Positions 51,152 through 60,330 are shown, counted from the first letter of the stretch. The stretch is 64,000 nucleotides of DNA from Pedobacter insulae (GCF_900113525.1 NZ_FOPP01000001.1:558001-622000); one strand, 5' to 3'. Notes: generated from the sequence alone by a model not told the origin. Numbers and translations: made by a program.

Positions 51152-51503
51152 AAACAGAAAAACTAGTGCCACATCCGCAAGAGCTTGCTGCATTTGGGTT
51201 GCTAAACGTAAATCCGCGAGAATTTAATCCGTCTTGCCAATCAACTTGCATTCCTAACAAATACATTTGGTGGGCTTTATGCATAAAAACTTTTATTCCA
51301 TCAATGATGAACTCCTGGTCGCCTTCCTTTTTTTGGTCAAACCCTAAAACATAACTCATTCCAGAACAACCACCGCCTTCCACGCCAACACGTAAGCCAA
51401 AATCTTCGGCGATCTCTTGCTGATCCTTTAATTTAAAAAGTTCTTTAATGGCACCTTCGGTAAAAGATACAGGTGCAAAAGCAGTTTCTACAGCGTTACT
51501 CAT
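51150..51503 (-). CDS. HesB/IscA family iron-sulfur cluster assembly protein
   Basis: A 117-residue A-type carrier, full length. The three cysteines expected in the family are in GGGCSGMSY and SSCGCGTSF. It receives Fe-S clusters from the assembly machinery and passes them to apo-enzymes; several Fe-S enzymes are encoded in the window (IspH, RlmD and possibly the GMC dehydrogenase). It is a single-gene unit with TATATTTG 23 bases upstream and a long inverted repeat just downstream. ErpA, IscA and SufA cannot be told apart reliably here. Confidence 0.9.
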   Translation of the reverse strand: MSNAVETAFAPVSFTEGAIKELFKLKDQQEIAEDFGLRVGVEGGGCSGMSYVLGFDQKKEGDQEFIIDGIKVFMHKAHQMYLLGMQVDWQDGLNSRGFTFSNPNAASSCGCGTSFSV

Positions 51504-51526
51504 GGTTAATTAAATTTTATCTGTTA

Positions 51527-51534
51527 CAAATATA
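51527..51534 (-). promoter_or_regulatory. TAnnTTTG -7 element of the HesB/IscA gene
   Basis: On the minus strand the bases read TATATTTG, 23 bases before the start codon at 51503. I see no clear -33 TTTG. Confidence 0.55.
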
Positions 51535-51596
51535 AATAATAATGCACATTTTTGCCTTTCATACCTTATTAATATTACCGTAATTAAACAATACTT

Positions 51597-52127
51597 ATGT
51601 ACGTTAAACAGATTTTTATAGATCTTATGGTACTGTCGCTAGGAATTTTTATTCCATTAATGGCAATTTACTATGTCGTTAAAGGCGATATTATGCGCTT
51701 TTTCAACTTAAAAACAATTGAATTAAATCAAGTCCACAGCGCATCTTTGCTTCCCTTAAGATTGCAGGCGCATGAACGATTAATTATTTTTATTGACCGG
51801 ATTAATCCAGCCAATCTACTCATCAGGTTACATCACCAAGGGATTGGGATAAAAGAATTACAAAATTTAGTGATAAATGACATTAAGTCTGAATTTCAAC
51901 ATAATGTTGCACAACAGTTATATATCAATGCTACCAGTTGGCAGGTAATCCGTAAGTTAAAAGACGACACCCTTGCGATGGTTAATAATGCGGTATTAGG
52001 CTTGCCTGAATCTGCAAATGGAACGGACTTAAGTAAGAAAGTGCTACAACATATGGCGGGCATTCCCGAAAACCCATACGATTTAACAATTGAACATTTA
52101 AAGAAAGATATACAAGAGTTATTTTAA
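51597..52127 (+). CDS. Hypothetical membrane-anchored protein upstream of methylmalonyl-CoA mutase
   Basis: A 176-residue protein. One N-terminal hydrophobic segment (about 8-28, LMVLSLGIFIPLMAIYYVV) is followed by a soluble helical domain (QAHERLIIFIDRINPANLLIRL, ELQNLVINDIKSEFQHNVAQQL). I recognise no named domain with confidence; similar proteins are common in Bacteroidota. It precedes the mutase gene by 31 bases on the same strand. The C-terminal part faces the cytoplasm or periplasm depending on topology; positive residues just after the helix favour a cytoplasmic tail. Confidence 0.75.
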   Translation: MYVKQIFIDLMVLSLGIFIPLMAIYYVVKGDIMRFFNLKTIELNQVHSASLLPLRLQAHERLIIFIDRINPANLLIRLHHQGIGIKELQNLVINDIKSEFQHNVAQQLYINATSWQVIRKLKDDTLAMVNNAVLGLPESANGTDLSKKVLQHMAGIPENPYDLTIEHLKKDIQELF

Positions 52128-52158
52128 TCAGTTAACCAATTAACCAAAACCATAAGTA

Positions 52159-53697
52159 ATGAAACATACTACAACTTCCGGGATTGAAATTAGGCCTACT
52201 TATATCTTAAGCAAAGTAACAAACGAGCTTCCCGGTGAGTTTCCATTCACCAGGGGTATACAAAAAGACATGTATCGTGGCCGGCTTTGGACAATGAGAC
52301 AGTATGCTGGTTTTTCTACTGCAGAAGAGTCAAACAAACGTTATCATTATTTATTGGCCCAAGGTACAATGGGACTTTCTGTGGCTTTTGATCTTCCAAC
52401 GCAGATTGGTTATGATTCAGATCATGATATGTCTGAAGGGGAAGTGGGTAAGGTTGGGGTAGCTATTGATTCCTTAAAGGATATGGAAATCTTATTTGAA
52501 GGAATTGAGCTCAAAAAAATTACTACCTCGATGACCATAAACGCTACAGCTTCAATTTTATTGGCGATGTATATTGCGCTTGCTAAAAAGCAGGGTGCGG
52601 ATTTAAAGGAGATCTCTGGTACTATTCAGAATGATATTTTAAAAGAATATGCCGCAAGGGGCACATATATATATCCACCTAAACCATCTATGCGGCTTAT
52701 TACGGATATCTTCGAATACTGCAGCAAAGAAGTTCCAAAGTGGAATACGATATCTATTTCTGGATATCATATTCGGGAAGCAGGCTCTACGGCAGTGCAA
52801 GAATTGGCATTTACCTTGGCTAATGGTAAGGCTTACTTAAATGCAGCCCTGGAAAAAGGCTTAGCGATTAATGTGTTTGCGAAGCGGTTATCATTCTTTT
52901 TTAATTGCCACAATAATTTTTTTGAGGAGATTGCCAAGTTTAGGGCTGCAAGACGAATGTGGGCTAAAATTACCAAATCATTAGGGGCTACAGATGAGAA
53001 AGCACAGATGCTCAGGTTTCATACGCAGACAGGCGGAAGTACGCTCACGGCCCAACAGCCCCTGAATAATGTAGTGAGGGTAACAAATCAAGCGATGGCT
53101 GCGGTACTTGGCGGCACGCAGTCCTTACACACAAATGGCTACGATGAGGCTCTGTCTCTGCCCACAGAAGCGGCGGCGAAAATTGCACTCCGTACACAAC
53201 AGATAATCGCATTTGAGAGTGGAGTTACAGATACAGTAGATCCTTTGGCCGGGTCGTATTTTATAGAAAGTTTAACGGATGAAATTGAAGCTGCTGCACA
53301 ATTATATATCGATAAAATAGATGCCATGGGCGGATCGGTAAATGCGATAGAAAATGGTTACATCCAGCAAGAGATCGCCAATGCGGCTTATCAATATCAA
53401 ATTGAAGTGGAGTCGGCCGAGAGAGTTATCGTAGGTGTAAATAAATTTACGCAAGAGAAAGAAGGAATTACTGATGTCTTAAATATTGATGAATCCATAC
53501 GAACTATTCAAATTGATAAATTAATTAAATTGAGGGCGGAAAGAAATAATAAGGCAGTAGCGCAAGCCTTGAAAAACCTCGGTGATGCAGCTAAATCTGA
53601 CCAAAATTTGATGCCATTTATTCTTGCAGCGGTGGAGGAATATGCTTCGCTCGGCGAGATCGCAGATTGTATGAGAAATGTATTCGGGGAATATTAA
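52159..53697 (+). CDS. Methylmalonyl-CoA mutase family, catalytic (acyl-CoA-binding) subunit
   Basis: A 512-residue TIM-barrel mutase subunit. It contains only the catalytic domain; the B12-binding domain (DxHxxG) is absent, so it is a two-subunit-type enzyme whose partner is not in the window. RQYAGF (Y49) and PPKPSMR (R179) carry the Tyr and Arg that contact the methylmalonyl carboxylate in methylmalonyl-CoA mutase, and isobutyryl-CoA mutase has Phe and Gln there. This favours methylmalonyl-CoA as substrate. Other conserved blocks are [12 protein letters not shown] and [15 protein letters not shown]. Confidence 0.85.
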   Translation: MKHTTTSGIEIRPTYILSKVTNELPGEFPFTRGIQKDMYRGRLWTMRQYAGFSTAEESNKRYHYLLAQGTMGLSVAFDLPTQIGYDSDHDMSEGEVGKVGVAIDSLKDMEILFEGIELKKITTSMTINATASILLAMYIALAKKQGADLKEISGTIQNDILKEYAARGTYIYPPKPSMRLITDIFEYCSKEVPKWNTISISGYHIREAGSTAVQELAFTLANGKAYLNAALEKGLAINVFAKRLSFFFNCHNNFFEEIAKFRAARRMWAKITKSLGATDEKAQMLRFHTQTGGSTLTAQQPLNNVVRVTNQAMAAVLGGTQSLHTNGYDEALSLPTEAAAKIALRTQQIIAFESGVTDTVDPLAGSYFIESLTDEIEAAAQLYIDKIDAMGGSVNAIENGYIQQEIANAAYQYQIEVESAERVIVGVNKFTQEKEGITDVLNIDESIRTIQIDKLIKLRAERNNKAVAQALKNLGDAAKSDQNLMPFILAAVEEYASLGEIADCMRNVFGEY

Positions 53698-53715
53698 TTT
53701 TATGTTAAAATATAG

Positions 53716-53724
53716 TTATCCACA
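53716..53724 (+). promoter_or_regulatory. Consensus DnaA box upstream of dnaA
   Basis: TTATCCACA matches the DnaA-binding consensus exactly, 167 bases before the dnaA ATG. The sequence between the box and dnaA is AT-rich, with a variant box at 53800-53808. This is at least an autoregulatory site and could be part of an origin. Confidence 0.6.
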
Positions 53725-53799
53725 CAAAAAATTTAGGTTAAGTAGTATATGCTACTGCTTTTGAAGTACTTACAAAATAATTGAAAAATTTGTTCTTTT

Positions 53800-53808
53800 T
53801 GTTGATAA
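53800..53808 (-). promoter_or_regulatory. Variant DnaA box on the minus strand
   Basis: TGTTGATAA reads TTATCAACA on the minus strand, one base from the consensus. It lies in the AT-rich stretch between the consensus box and dnaA (53725-53890), where a near-palindrome AGTAG-TATATG-CTACT is also present. Confidence 0.4.
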
Positions 53809-53890
53809 TTTTTTGAATATTCGATAACTCAAAAAGGGGTATCCGTAACACCCTTATTAATATTGAAAACCAACAAATTATAGAATAACA

Positions 53891-55321
53891 ATGGAAAAAA
53901 CTTGTACCGAAGTATGGAAAAACTGTCTTCATATAATTAAGGATAACATTCCGACCCAAAGTTTTAAAACCTGGTTCGAGCCGATATCTGCACTTAAATT
54001 AGATGGAAACGTTTTAACCATTCAGGTGCCTAGTTTATTTTTTTACGAATGGCTGGAAGAACACTATGTTGGACTGCTTCGTAAAACAGTAAAAAAACAA
54101 TTGGGAGATGAAGGGCGATTAGAATATAATATCGTTGTAGACAAATCATCGAACAGCGGCTCACCTTATACAACAAACATGCCCTCTAACGGAAATGGGG
54201 CAGAAGCAAAAGTGCAATCTATGCCAATTCCGGTATCGATCAATAAGGATATCAAAAATCCTTTTATCATTCCGGGTTTGAAAAAATTAAATGTAGATCC
54301 TCAATTAAATACGAATTATACTTTTGAGAATTATATTGAAGGAGATTGCAACCGTTTAGCGCGTTCAGCGGGTTATGCTGTGGCTGCAAAGCCGGGAGGT
54401 ACCTCATTTAATCCACTAATGATTTATGGTGGCGTTGGCTTAGGTAAAACGCATTTAGCACAGGCCATAGGTAATGAGATAAAACGCAATATGCCAGATA
54501 AACTGGTTATTTATGTTTCTTGTGAGAAGTTCTGTCAACAATTTGTAGACTCATTAAAAAATAATACCATTAATGATTTCGTTAACTTCTACCAGGCAAT
54601 GGACGTCATCATTATGGATGATGTACATAACTTTGCTGGGAAAGAGAAAACACAGGATATCTTTTTCCATATTTTTAATCATCTGCATCAATCAGGTAAA
54701 CAGGTGATTTTAACTTCTGATAAAGCTCCGAAGGATTTAGCAGGTTTAGAGGAACGTTTATTAAGTCGCTTTAAATGGGGGCTATCTGCAGATTTACAAA
54801 TCCCAGATTTAGAAACCCGTATCGCTATTCTTAAGAAGAAAATGTATGCTGATGGAATCGAGCTTCCTGGTGAGGTAATTGAGTATGTAGCTCACAATAT
54901 TGATAACAATGTGCGCGAATTAGAAGGTGCAATGGTTTCACTACTGGCGCAGTCTACCTTAAATAAAAAGGACATTGATTTAGCTTTGGCTAAGCAAATG
55001 TTGAAGAACTTTATTAAAAATACCTCGAAAGAAATTTCAATGGAATATATTCAAAAATTGGTATGTGAATATTTCGAGGTTCCAGTTGATATGGTGAAAT
55101 CACAAACCCGGAAAAGGGAAATTGTACAGGCACGTCAAATATCCATGTACTTGTCTAAAAGCCATACTAAATCTTCTCTAAAAACGATTGGTGCTTTCTT
55201 TGGTGGGCGTGACCACTCAACAGTGATTTATGCTTGTCAAACCGTAGAAGATTTAATAGAAACGGATAAGAAATTTAAAGCGTACGTTAACGATATTCAG
55301 AAGAAACTGAAAATGAGTTAG
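53891..55321 (+). CDS. dnaA: Chromosomal replication initiator protein DnaA
   Basis: A 476-residue initiator. Domain I (about 1-80) is followed by a short linker rich in Asn, Ser and Pro. The AAA+ domain has Walker A GGVGLGKTH (about 180-188) and Walker B VIIMDDVH. The C-terminal DNA-binding domain has the signature GGRDHSTVIYACQ. It binds DnaA boxes and loads the helicase at oriC. An exact DnaA box is 167 bases upstream. The last four bases overlap the end of the convergent Nudix gene. Confidence 0.96.
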   Translation: MEKTCTEVWKNCLHIIKDNIPTQSFKTWFEPISALKLDGNVLTIQVPSLFFYEWLEEHYVGLLRKTVKKQLGDEGRLEYNIVVDKSSNSGSPYTTNMPSNGNGAEAKVQSMPIPVSINKDIKNPFIIPGLKKLNVDPQLNTNYTFENYIEGDCNRLARSAGYAVAAKPGGTSFNPLMIYGGVGLGKTHLAQAIGNEIKRNMPDKLVIYVSCEKFCQQFVDSLKNNTINDFVNFYQAMDVIIMDDVHNFAGKEKTQDIFFHIFNHLHQSGKQVILTSDKAPKDLAGLEERLLSRFKWGLSADLQIPDLETRIAILKKKMYADGIELPGEVIEYVAHNIDNNVRELEGAMVSLLAQSTLNKKDIDLALAKQMLKNFIKNTSKEISMEYIQKLVCEYFEVPVDMVKSQTRKREIVQARQISMYLSKSHTKSSLKTIGAFFGGRDHSTVIYACQTVEDLIETDKKFKAYVNDIQKKLKMS

Positions 55322-55866
55322 TCATGTAATATGGCCGCTAAACCATAAAATAGACCAGCTACGTGAAGTGCCTGGTCTATTTTGTTTTCGGCTAATAGTT
55401 GTTTAACTTCCTCAACGGTATATTCTTCTACATTTAAGATCTCGTGCTCATCTAACTGTTGTTCATGAGTTTTAACACCTCCTGTTAACAAGAAAGTAAA
55501 AGTCTTGTTATTTGATGTCGCCGGATTGGGGTACAACGTTGCGACCAATTTGCAAGTGTCAAAACTATATCCAGTTTCTTCTAATAGCTCACGCTTGATT
55601 GCCGTTTCCGCAGTTTCATCGCCATCCATTACACCACCTGGAATTTCTAAAGAAATGATATCTGCAGCATAGCGGTATTGTCTGACCAAAATTATTTTCC
55701 CTTCCTTCGTTAATGCGACAGCATTGGCCCAATTAGGATATTCTAAAACATAATAGTCATCCTTAACAGCTCCTCCCTGTAATTTACAGGTGTCAACCCT
55801 TAAAGTAGCCCATTTCTCTTTCACTAAATATTTTGTGGCAAGTTTTTGCCATTTTAGAATCTCCAT
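55318..55866 (-). CDS. Nudix hydrolase, ADP-ribose pyrophosphatase-like
   Basis: A 182-residue hydrolase. The Nudix box reads GGVMDGDETAETAIKRELLEETGY, here cited as its ends GGVMDGDE and RELLEETGY, and matches GX5EX7REUXEEXGU. The upstream strands (ALTKEGKIILVRQYRYAA) resemble ADP-ribose pyrophosphatases. I chose the ATG at 55866 (MEILKWQKLATKYLV); an in-frame ATG at 55908 would add a non-conserved leader. Convergent overlap with dnaA is 4 bases. Confidence 0.87.
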   Translation of the reverse strand: MEILKWQKLATKYLVKEKWATLRVDTCKLQGGAVKDDYYVLEYPNWANAVALTKEGKIILVRQYRYAADIISLEIPGGVMDGDETAETAIKRELLEETGYSFDTCKLVATLYPNPATSNNKTFTFLLTGGVKTHEQQLDEHEILNVEEYTVEEVKQLLAENKIDQALHVAGLFYGLAAILHD

Positions 55867-55920
55867 ATGAAATGTTTTTATTATCAATGTCGTCATTGCG
55901 AGGCACAAAGCAATCTGATT

Positions 55921-56307
55921 TTATAAATACTGCTGAAGCGTTTTTTGCCGATGTAAGTTAACCAGATGTATGATTTTGTATTTATTCGAGAGTTGCTCGT
56001 AAATCAAGTTAAGTTTGGGCGCTATAATATGGTTTTTCTCGTCGCTAATTCCTAATTCGTAATATAAGAATTCACTAAGGGAGTCCAGCTTTTCTGCAGG
56101 CAGGTCACTTGTCTCCAACCACGCTTCAAATGGTGCTAGATCCGGATTTGTTAAAATATCCGTAGGCAGGCTAAAACTGTGCTCCAACGTTTGTTGAAAC
56201 AGAAGTGATGCTTCAGCCAATTTCAGTTCAACCTTAAGTCCCATAATTCTAGCTAAGACCTGAGCTAGCTTTTCTATTTCTGCTGTTATAAGATCTCTTT
56301 TGTGCAT
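55921..56307 (-). CDS. Conserved hypothetical protein (short helical)
   Basis: A 128-residue soluble protein starting MHKRDLITAEIEKLAQVLAR. I took the ATG at 56307; another at 56319 would overlap the TPM gene. It is helical with no signal peptide and no recognised catalytic motif (LPTDILTNPDLAPFEAWLET in the middle). It is last in the LemA/TPM run, 5 bases after the upstream stop, so it may be co-transcribed. Function unknown. Confidence 0.7.
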   Translation of the reverse strand: MHKRDLITAEIEKLAQVLARIMGLKVELKLAEASLLFQQTLEHSFSLPTDILTNPDLAPFEAWLETSDLPAEKLDSLSEFLYYELGISDEKNHIIAPKLNLIYEQLSNKYKIIHLVNLHRQKTLQQYL

Positions 56308-56312
56308 AATCT

Positions 56313-57101
56313 CTACCAACTACCGCTGCTTCCACCACCACCAAAACTTCCACCTCCGAAACCTCCAAAACCACCACCGCTACTTCCACCACCAAATCCA
56401 CCACCAAATCCGCTTCCCGAACCACCTCTACCAGAGCCTCCTAATAACAAGCCCATCAATAGCCCTTCTGCAACCCCACGCCCACTTATTACTTCACCTC
56501 CACCACCGCCTCCACCGCGCTTGCCTATAATGAAAATAACAATTACGATGATAATGATTGCAATCATTCCCGCTCCACCTGCTTTGGCGCCTTTTTTAGC
56601 TTTAGATTTCGGCTGATCATTTTTGTATTCTCCCTTTGTTAAAGAGATAATGGAGTTAATTCCGTTTTCGATACCTTTGAAATAATCCCCTTCCTTGAAA
56701 TAGGGCTTAATGTCATTCTCAATAATACGTTTAGTATATATGTCTGGTAAAGCACCTTCTAAGCCGTAGCCGGTTTGGATAGATAGTTTGCGATCACCAA
56801 TTGCTACTAACAATATTACGCCGTTGTTTTTAGCTTTTCCACCAATTCCCCATTTGCGCCCAAGTTCTAAGGCATATTCATTGATATCATAATCACCAAC
56901 TGTTTTAACAATTACTACCGCAATTTGGTTAGAGGTCGAATCATCAAAAGCAATCAGTTTTCTTTCAAGCTGTGCAATTTGTTCGCCTGAAAGCGTATTC
57001 GTTTCGTCGGTTATAAGTCTATTGCTATTTGCTGGGAAATTTTGAGCCATCCCAAAATAAGCGCAAAGCAAAAAAACTACCGAGAGAATTAGTCTTTTCA
57101 T
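56313..57101 (-). CDS. TPM-domain membrane protein with Gly-rich tail (YgcG-like)
   Basis: A 262-residue protein with signal peptide (1-19), TPM domain (about 20-155; LTDETNTLS-type start LITDETNTLS, and NNGVILLVAIGDRKLSIQTG), one membrane helix (176-193) and a long Gly/Ser-rich C-terminus (195-262). This domain order is that of the YgcG family, which pairs with LemA. TPM-domain proteins are linked to membrane protein turnover or photosystem repair, but the bacterial function is not settled. It follows another TPM gene by 2 bases. Confidence 0.87.
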   Translation of the reverse strand: MKRLILSVVFLLCAYFGMAQNFPANSNRLITDETNTLSGEQIAQLERKLIAFDDSTSNQIAVVIVKTVGDYDINEYALELGRKWGIGGKAKNNGVILLVAIGDRKLSIQTGYGLEGALPDIYTKRIIENDIKPYFKEGDYFKGIENGINSIISLTKGEYKNDQPKSKAKKGAKAGGAGMIAIIIIVIVIFIIGKRGGGGGGGEVISGRGVAEGLLMGLLLGGSGRGGSGSGFGGGFGGGSSGGGFGGFGGGSFGGGGSSGSW

Positions 57102-57103
57102 AA

Positions 57104-57547
57104 TTAATGGTTTTCCTCTTGATTCATATAAATGATATCATTTGGTAATTCATTTACGTCTCCGTTTTGATAAGGGAAAAATAAAGCTAGTTTTTCTCCT
57201 GCTAATGAAACACCTGCAACAATACCCTCTGCTAAATTTCCGCTCAAAAAATGAGCCTTCATAGCCACTTGCGTTGTTTCCCAAAAATCTTCAGGAACAA
57301 CATGGTCAATTCCCCGATCACCTATAATGGCGAATTTGTGGTCTTCATAAGCCAGGTATATCAGTACGCCATTATGTTGTGCCGTTTTATCCATCCCTAA
57401 CTCCGTAAAATATTGGGTAGCTCGCTCAAAGGCGCTCCCGTGGCATTGCTTTTCGATTGCAATCCTGATTTCTCCTGATGTTGCCTTCTCAGCATCTGCA
57501 ATAGCATTCGCAATTAATTCTTGTTCTTCTTTTGTGAATATTGACAT
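57104..57547 (-). CDS. Soluble TPM-domain protein
   Basis: A 147-residue cytoplasmic-type protein with a single TPM domain and no signal peptide (FTKEEQELIANAIADAEKATSGEIRIAIE, cited by its start FTKEEQELI; then HNGVLIYLAYEDHKFAIIGD). It starts after a 82-base gap holding a hairpin downstream of lemA, and precedes the membrane TPM gene by 2 bases. LemA-TPM-TPM order is common in Bacteroidota. The three presumably work together at the inner membrane. Confidence 0.85.
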   Translation of the reverse strand: MSIFTKEEQELIANAIADAEKATSGEIRIAIEKQCHGSAFERATQYFTELGMDKTAQHNGVLIYLAYEDHKFAIIGDRGIDHVVPEDFWETTQVAMKAHFLSGNLAEGIVAGVSLAGEKLALFFPYQNGDVNELPNDIIYMNQEENH

Positions 57548-57571
57548 ATGTAGTCGATTTAATAAAGTAAA

Positions 57572-57606
57572 GGGTAATAACTATTCATTCCAAACAGTTA
57601 TTACCC
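57572..57606 (-). terminator. 11-bp hairpin between lemA and the TPM genes
   Basis: GGGTAATAACT (57572-57582) pairs perfectly with AGTTATTACCC (57596-57606) around a 13-base loop. On the minus strand a T-rich run follows. It would reduce read-through from lemA into the TPM genes. Confidence 0.7.
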
Positions 57607-57629
57607 AATAATGTTAAGTGTAAGTTTTA

Positions 57630-58214
57630 TTAAAACTCTACCTTTGGTGCATTCTGCGAACCAGCCTCCGCCTTAAATGCTGCCTTTGGCGCAAAACCGA
57701 ACATACCTGCAGTTAAATTATTCGGAAATGATCTAACCTTGGTATTATAAACTTGCACAGATTCGTTAAAATCTTTACGTGCTACGGTGATACGGTTTTC
57801 TGTACCTTCTAGTTGGGCAGAAAGATCACTGAATTGTTGCGTCGCCTTTAATTGTGGGTAATTTTCAGTTAGAACCATTAATTTTCCTAACGCTTGGGTA
57901 ATTTGTCCCTGAGCAGCTTGATATTTTTCTATATTCTCTGCATTTAGTTTGTCAGGATCAATGGTTATTTTACTTGCGCTCGCTCTAGCCTCAATTACGG
58001 CAGTTAGTGTTTCTTGCTCGAATTTTGCTGCACCTTTCACGGTACTCACTAAATTAGGAATTAAGTCTGCTCTCCTTTGATACTGTGTTTCCACATTACT
58101 CCATTTTGTCTGAACATCAACATCCATTTTAACTAAGCTGTTATATCCATTGCATCCTCCAATAACCAGAATTAATACAAGAACAGCTATTACGCCAATT
58201 ACGATTTTTTTCAT
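57630..58214 (-). CDS. lemA: LemA family protein
   Basis: A 194-residue protein with one N-terminal membrane helix (about 4-22) and a helical bundle typical of LemA: YNSLVKMDVDVQTKWSNVET, YQRRADLIPNLVSTVKG and NYPQLKATQQFSDLSAQLEG. The membrane segment ends in GC, which could be a lipobox (LVIGGC). It is first of the LemA/TPM operon and divergent from the ECF sigma gene. Function of the family is unclear. Confidence 0.92.
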   Translation of the reverse strand: MKKIVIGVIAVLVLILVIGGCNGYNSLVKMDVDVQTKWSNVETQYQRRADLIPNLVSTVKGAAKFEQETLTAVIEARASASKITIDPDKLNAENIEKYQAAQGQITQALGKLMVLTENYPQLKATQQFSDLSAQLEGTENRITVARKDFNESVQVYNTKVRSFPNNLTAGMFGFAPKAAFKAEAGSQNAPKVEF

Positions 58215-58395
58215 ATTCTTCTTTTTTGATTTACTTAGTTTCTTAATTTACAAATTAGATAACAATACTCATGCCTTGTTACGAAAAGAGACAAAAAACT
58301 GACAAGTTGCCATAGTTAAAGGTAATTGGATTGAATTGACAACAACAGGTCTTAGTCGGTCTGCATAAACATTTGTGCAGACTAAAATTAAGAAG

Positions 58396-58426
58396 TTGTT
58401 TTCTATCATAAATAAAATCATATTTG
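58396..58426 (+). promoter_or_regulatory. Putative promoter of the ECF sigma factor gene
   Basis: TTG (58396-58398), a 20-base spacer and CATATTTG (58419-58426; one mismatch to TAnnTTTG) lie 52 bases before the sigma factor ATG. The 264-base divergent gap also holds an imperfect inverted repeat, GTCTGCA and TGCAGAC, near 58360-58385. Confidence 0.45.
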
Positions 58427-58478
58427 GATGCTATTAAGTAGCTCATTTGATTAAATTATCAAGCAAATATAGTAGTAT

Positions 58479-59036
58479 ATGGTAAATGAAGACATAACAA
58501 TTACTCGCTTTGAAGATTTTTTTCATATGCATTATAGATTTTTATGCCTTGTAAGTGTTCAACTAGTTGGTGATCTTGACGTAGCGAAGGATCTTGTACA
58601 AGAGTTTTACATAGATTTTTGGAAACGTCGTCAAACTATCCAACTCACAAGCACATTCCAATCTTATGCAGTAAGGGCTGTTAAAAATTTGAGTGTCTCT
58701 TACTTACGAAAACAACAGTCTAATGCCTCAAGAAATATTCATCTTTTAAAAGACGATGGATTTGATCCAATGGCTGACATCGAATCTCAATATGAAATGG
58801 AAGCGCTTGATAGTAAGGTCAAGACTGCTATCGATAAACTTCCTAAAGAGTGTAAAAGAATTTTTATGCTCCATAACATTGATAATTTAAGTTATGCTCA
58901 AATAGCTGAGCGTAATAATATCTCCATTAATACGGTTAAAACCCAAATGAAGCGAGCTTATGCGTTTTTAAGGACAGAATTATCAGATCAATCCTTAAGT
59001 TGGCTTATTATATCTGCCTATTTATTAGCTAATTAG
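58479..59036 (+). CDS. ECF-type RNA polymerase sigma-70 factor (FecI-like)
   Basis: A 185-residue sigma factor. Region 2 has DLVQEFYIDFWKRR and region 4 has CKRIFMLHNIDNLSYAQIAE and then ISINTVKTQMKRAYAFL. It is followed after 66 bases by a FecR anti-sigma factor and then by an STN-containing SusC, the complete Bacteroidota trans-envelope signalling set. It should direct transcription of the susC/susD pair when the transporter is occupied. The nutrient is not known because the rest of the locus lies outside the window. Confidence 0.9.
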   Translation: MVNEDITITRFEDFFHMHYRFLCLVSVQLVGDLDVAKDLVQEFYIDFWKRRQTIQLTSTFQSYAVRAVKNLSVSYLRKQQSNASRNIHLLKDDGFDPMADIESQYEMEALDSKVKTAIDKLPKECKRIFMLHNIDNLSYAQIAERNNISINTVKTQMKRAYAFLRTELSDQSLSWLIISAYLLAN

Positions 59037-59102
59037 CTATTTTTTTAAACTCTTAGAAAACATCTTGTCACCCTAATCATAGTTTTTAACGACTTATATT
59101 AA

Positions 59103-60293
59103 ATGATGAACAAATCATATAACACTGGCCTGCCAGAATGGGAACAAATTCTTCGTGCACTTAATAACGGGGAAGAAATAAGCGATGATCGTTACCAAAA
59201 ATTAAGTAGTGATGAAAGATTGCTGATTTCGCAATTGCAGGAAAATCAAAAACTCGCAGAAGCAGAGAACCATCTCGATGAAATTGATTTAACTAGTGAT
59301 TGGTTCTCTATTAACGCACGTTTAGCGGCAATAGCCAAAGAAGAACGTATTAAGCCGCTCTTCCCAAATTGGCTTCGCTATGCCGCAGTAATTCTTTTAC
59401 CACTTATGGTTGGAGGAATTTACTTATTGTCGATCCGAAACTCTAAAGAGGAAAGAATAATGGCGATAAATAAAGAAGATAGAGGACTAAAAACCCCCAT
59501 CCTGATTTTAAGTGACGGTAGTTCGATAGAATTAGGACCTAAAAAGAGTATTACTAATTTAAGCGGACCACAGGTCTTTGTGCAAGAAGAAAATGGCATC
59601 GTATATAAAACTGGGGAAAATACCGGTGCAATTCCCATTTTTAATACATTAATAATCCCAAGAGGAGCGGAATACAAATTAATGCTTGGTGACGGAACCG
59701 AAGTGTGGATAAACGCCGATACGAAGATTAAATATCAGGTAAACCTTGATGCGGCTAAAACCAGAGAGGTATTTCTTGAAAAGGGAGAAGCTTTTTTCAA
59801 GGTGGCAAAAAATCCTAAGAGGCCCTTTATAGTACACCATGGCAACATGAACGTCGAAGTTTTAGGCACCTCATTTAATATTAATTCTTATTCAAATACT
59901 ACCTACACTACTTTAACAGAAGGGAAAGTAATGGTGAGCACGGCTAATGGAGAAAATAGAGTTGAGTTGGCTCCAAACCAACAGGCAAATTTCAATAAAT
60001 TAACAGGAAGCATAGAAAAGCAGGATGTGGATGTATTTAGTTTTGTGGCTTGGAAAGATGGAATTCTTGCATTTGAAAATGAGACGATGGCAGATTTGAT
60101 GGAGCAAATCGGAAGGCTATATGATTATGATATTGACTTTAAGGATAACAGCTTAAAACAATTGCATTATTCTGGGAGTACGGATAAAACTAACGATATA
60201 AAGAAAATTTTAAATATTATTCAGAAAACTTCAAACTTAACACTCACCCTAAAAGAAAGGACCATTATTGTAGAAAAATCGACTAAAAACTAA
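59103..60293 (+). CDS. FecR-family anti-sigma factor
   Basis: A 396-residue inner-membrane protein. The cytoplasmic N-terminal part (1-90) would hold the sigma factor. One membrane helix (about 91-110) and a periplasmic FecR domain follow (LIIPRGAEYKLMLGDGTEVWINAD). A C-terminal DUF4974-like domain (LAFENETMADLMEQIGRLYD) ends the protein. It relays the state of the STN domain of the transporter to the ECF sigma factor. Confidence 0.9.
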   Translation: MMNKSYNTGLPEWEQILRALNNGEEISDDRYQKLSSDERLLISQLQENQKLAEAENHLDEIDLTSDWFSINARLAAIAKEERIKPLFPNWLRYAAVILLPLMVGGIYLLSIRNSKEERIMAINKEDRGLKTPILILSDGSSIELGPKKSITNLSGPQVFVQEENGIVYKTGENTGAIPIFNTLIIPRGAEYKLMLGDGTEVWINADTKIKYQVNLDAAKTREVFLEKGEAFFKVAKNPKRPFIVHHGNMNVEVLGTSFNINSYSNTTYTTLTEGKVMVSTANGENRVELAPNQQANFNKLTGSIEKQDVDVFSFVAWKDGILAFENETMADLMEQIGRLYDYDIDFKDNSLKQLHYSGSTDKTNDIKKILNIIQKTSNLTLTLKERTIIVEKSTKN

Positions 60294-60305
60294 AATCAAA
60301 AAAAA

Positions 60306-60330
60306 CGGGCAATGTTCCAAGCATTACCCG
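60306..60330 (+). terminator. Hairpin between fecR and the STN-type susC
   Basis: CGGGCAATG (60306-60314) and CATTACCCG (60322-60330) pair with one mismatch, following an A-run. It may separate the low-level sigma/anti-sigma transcript from the induced transporter transcript. Confidence 0.6.

Noticed and set aside
56302..56616. Proline-rich frames on the plus strand
   Set aside because: They are the complement of the Gly-rich tail of the TPM protein; the repeat composition comes from that gene.
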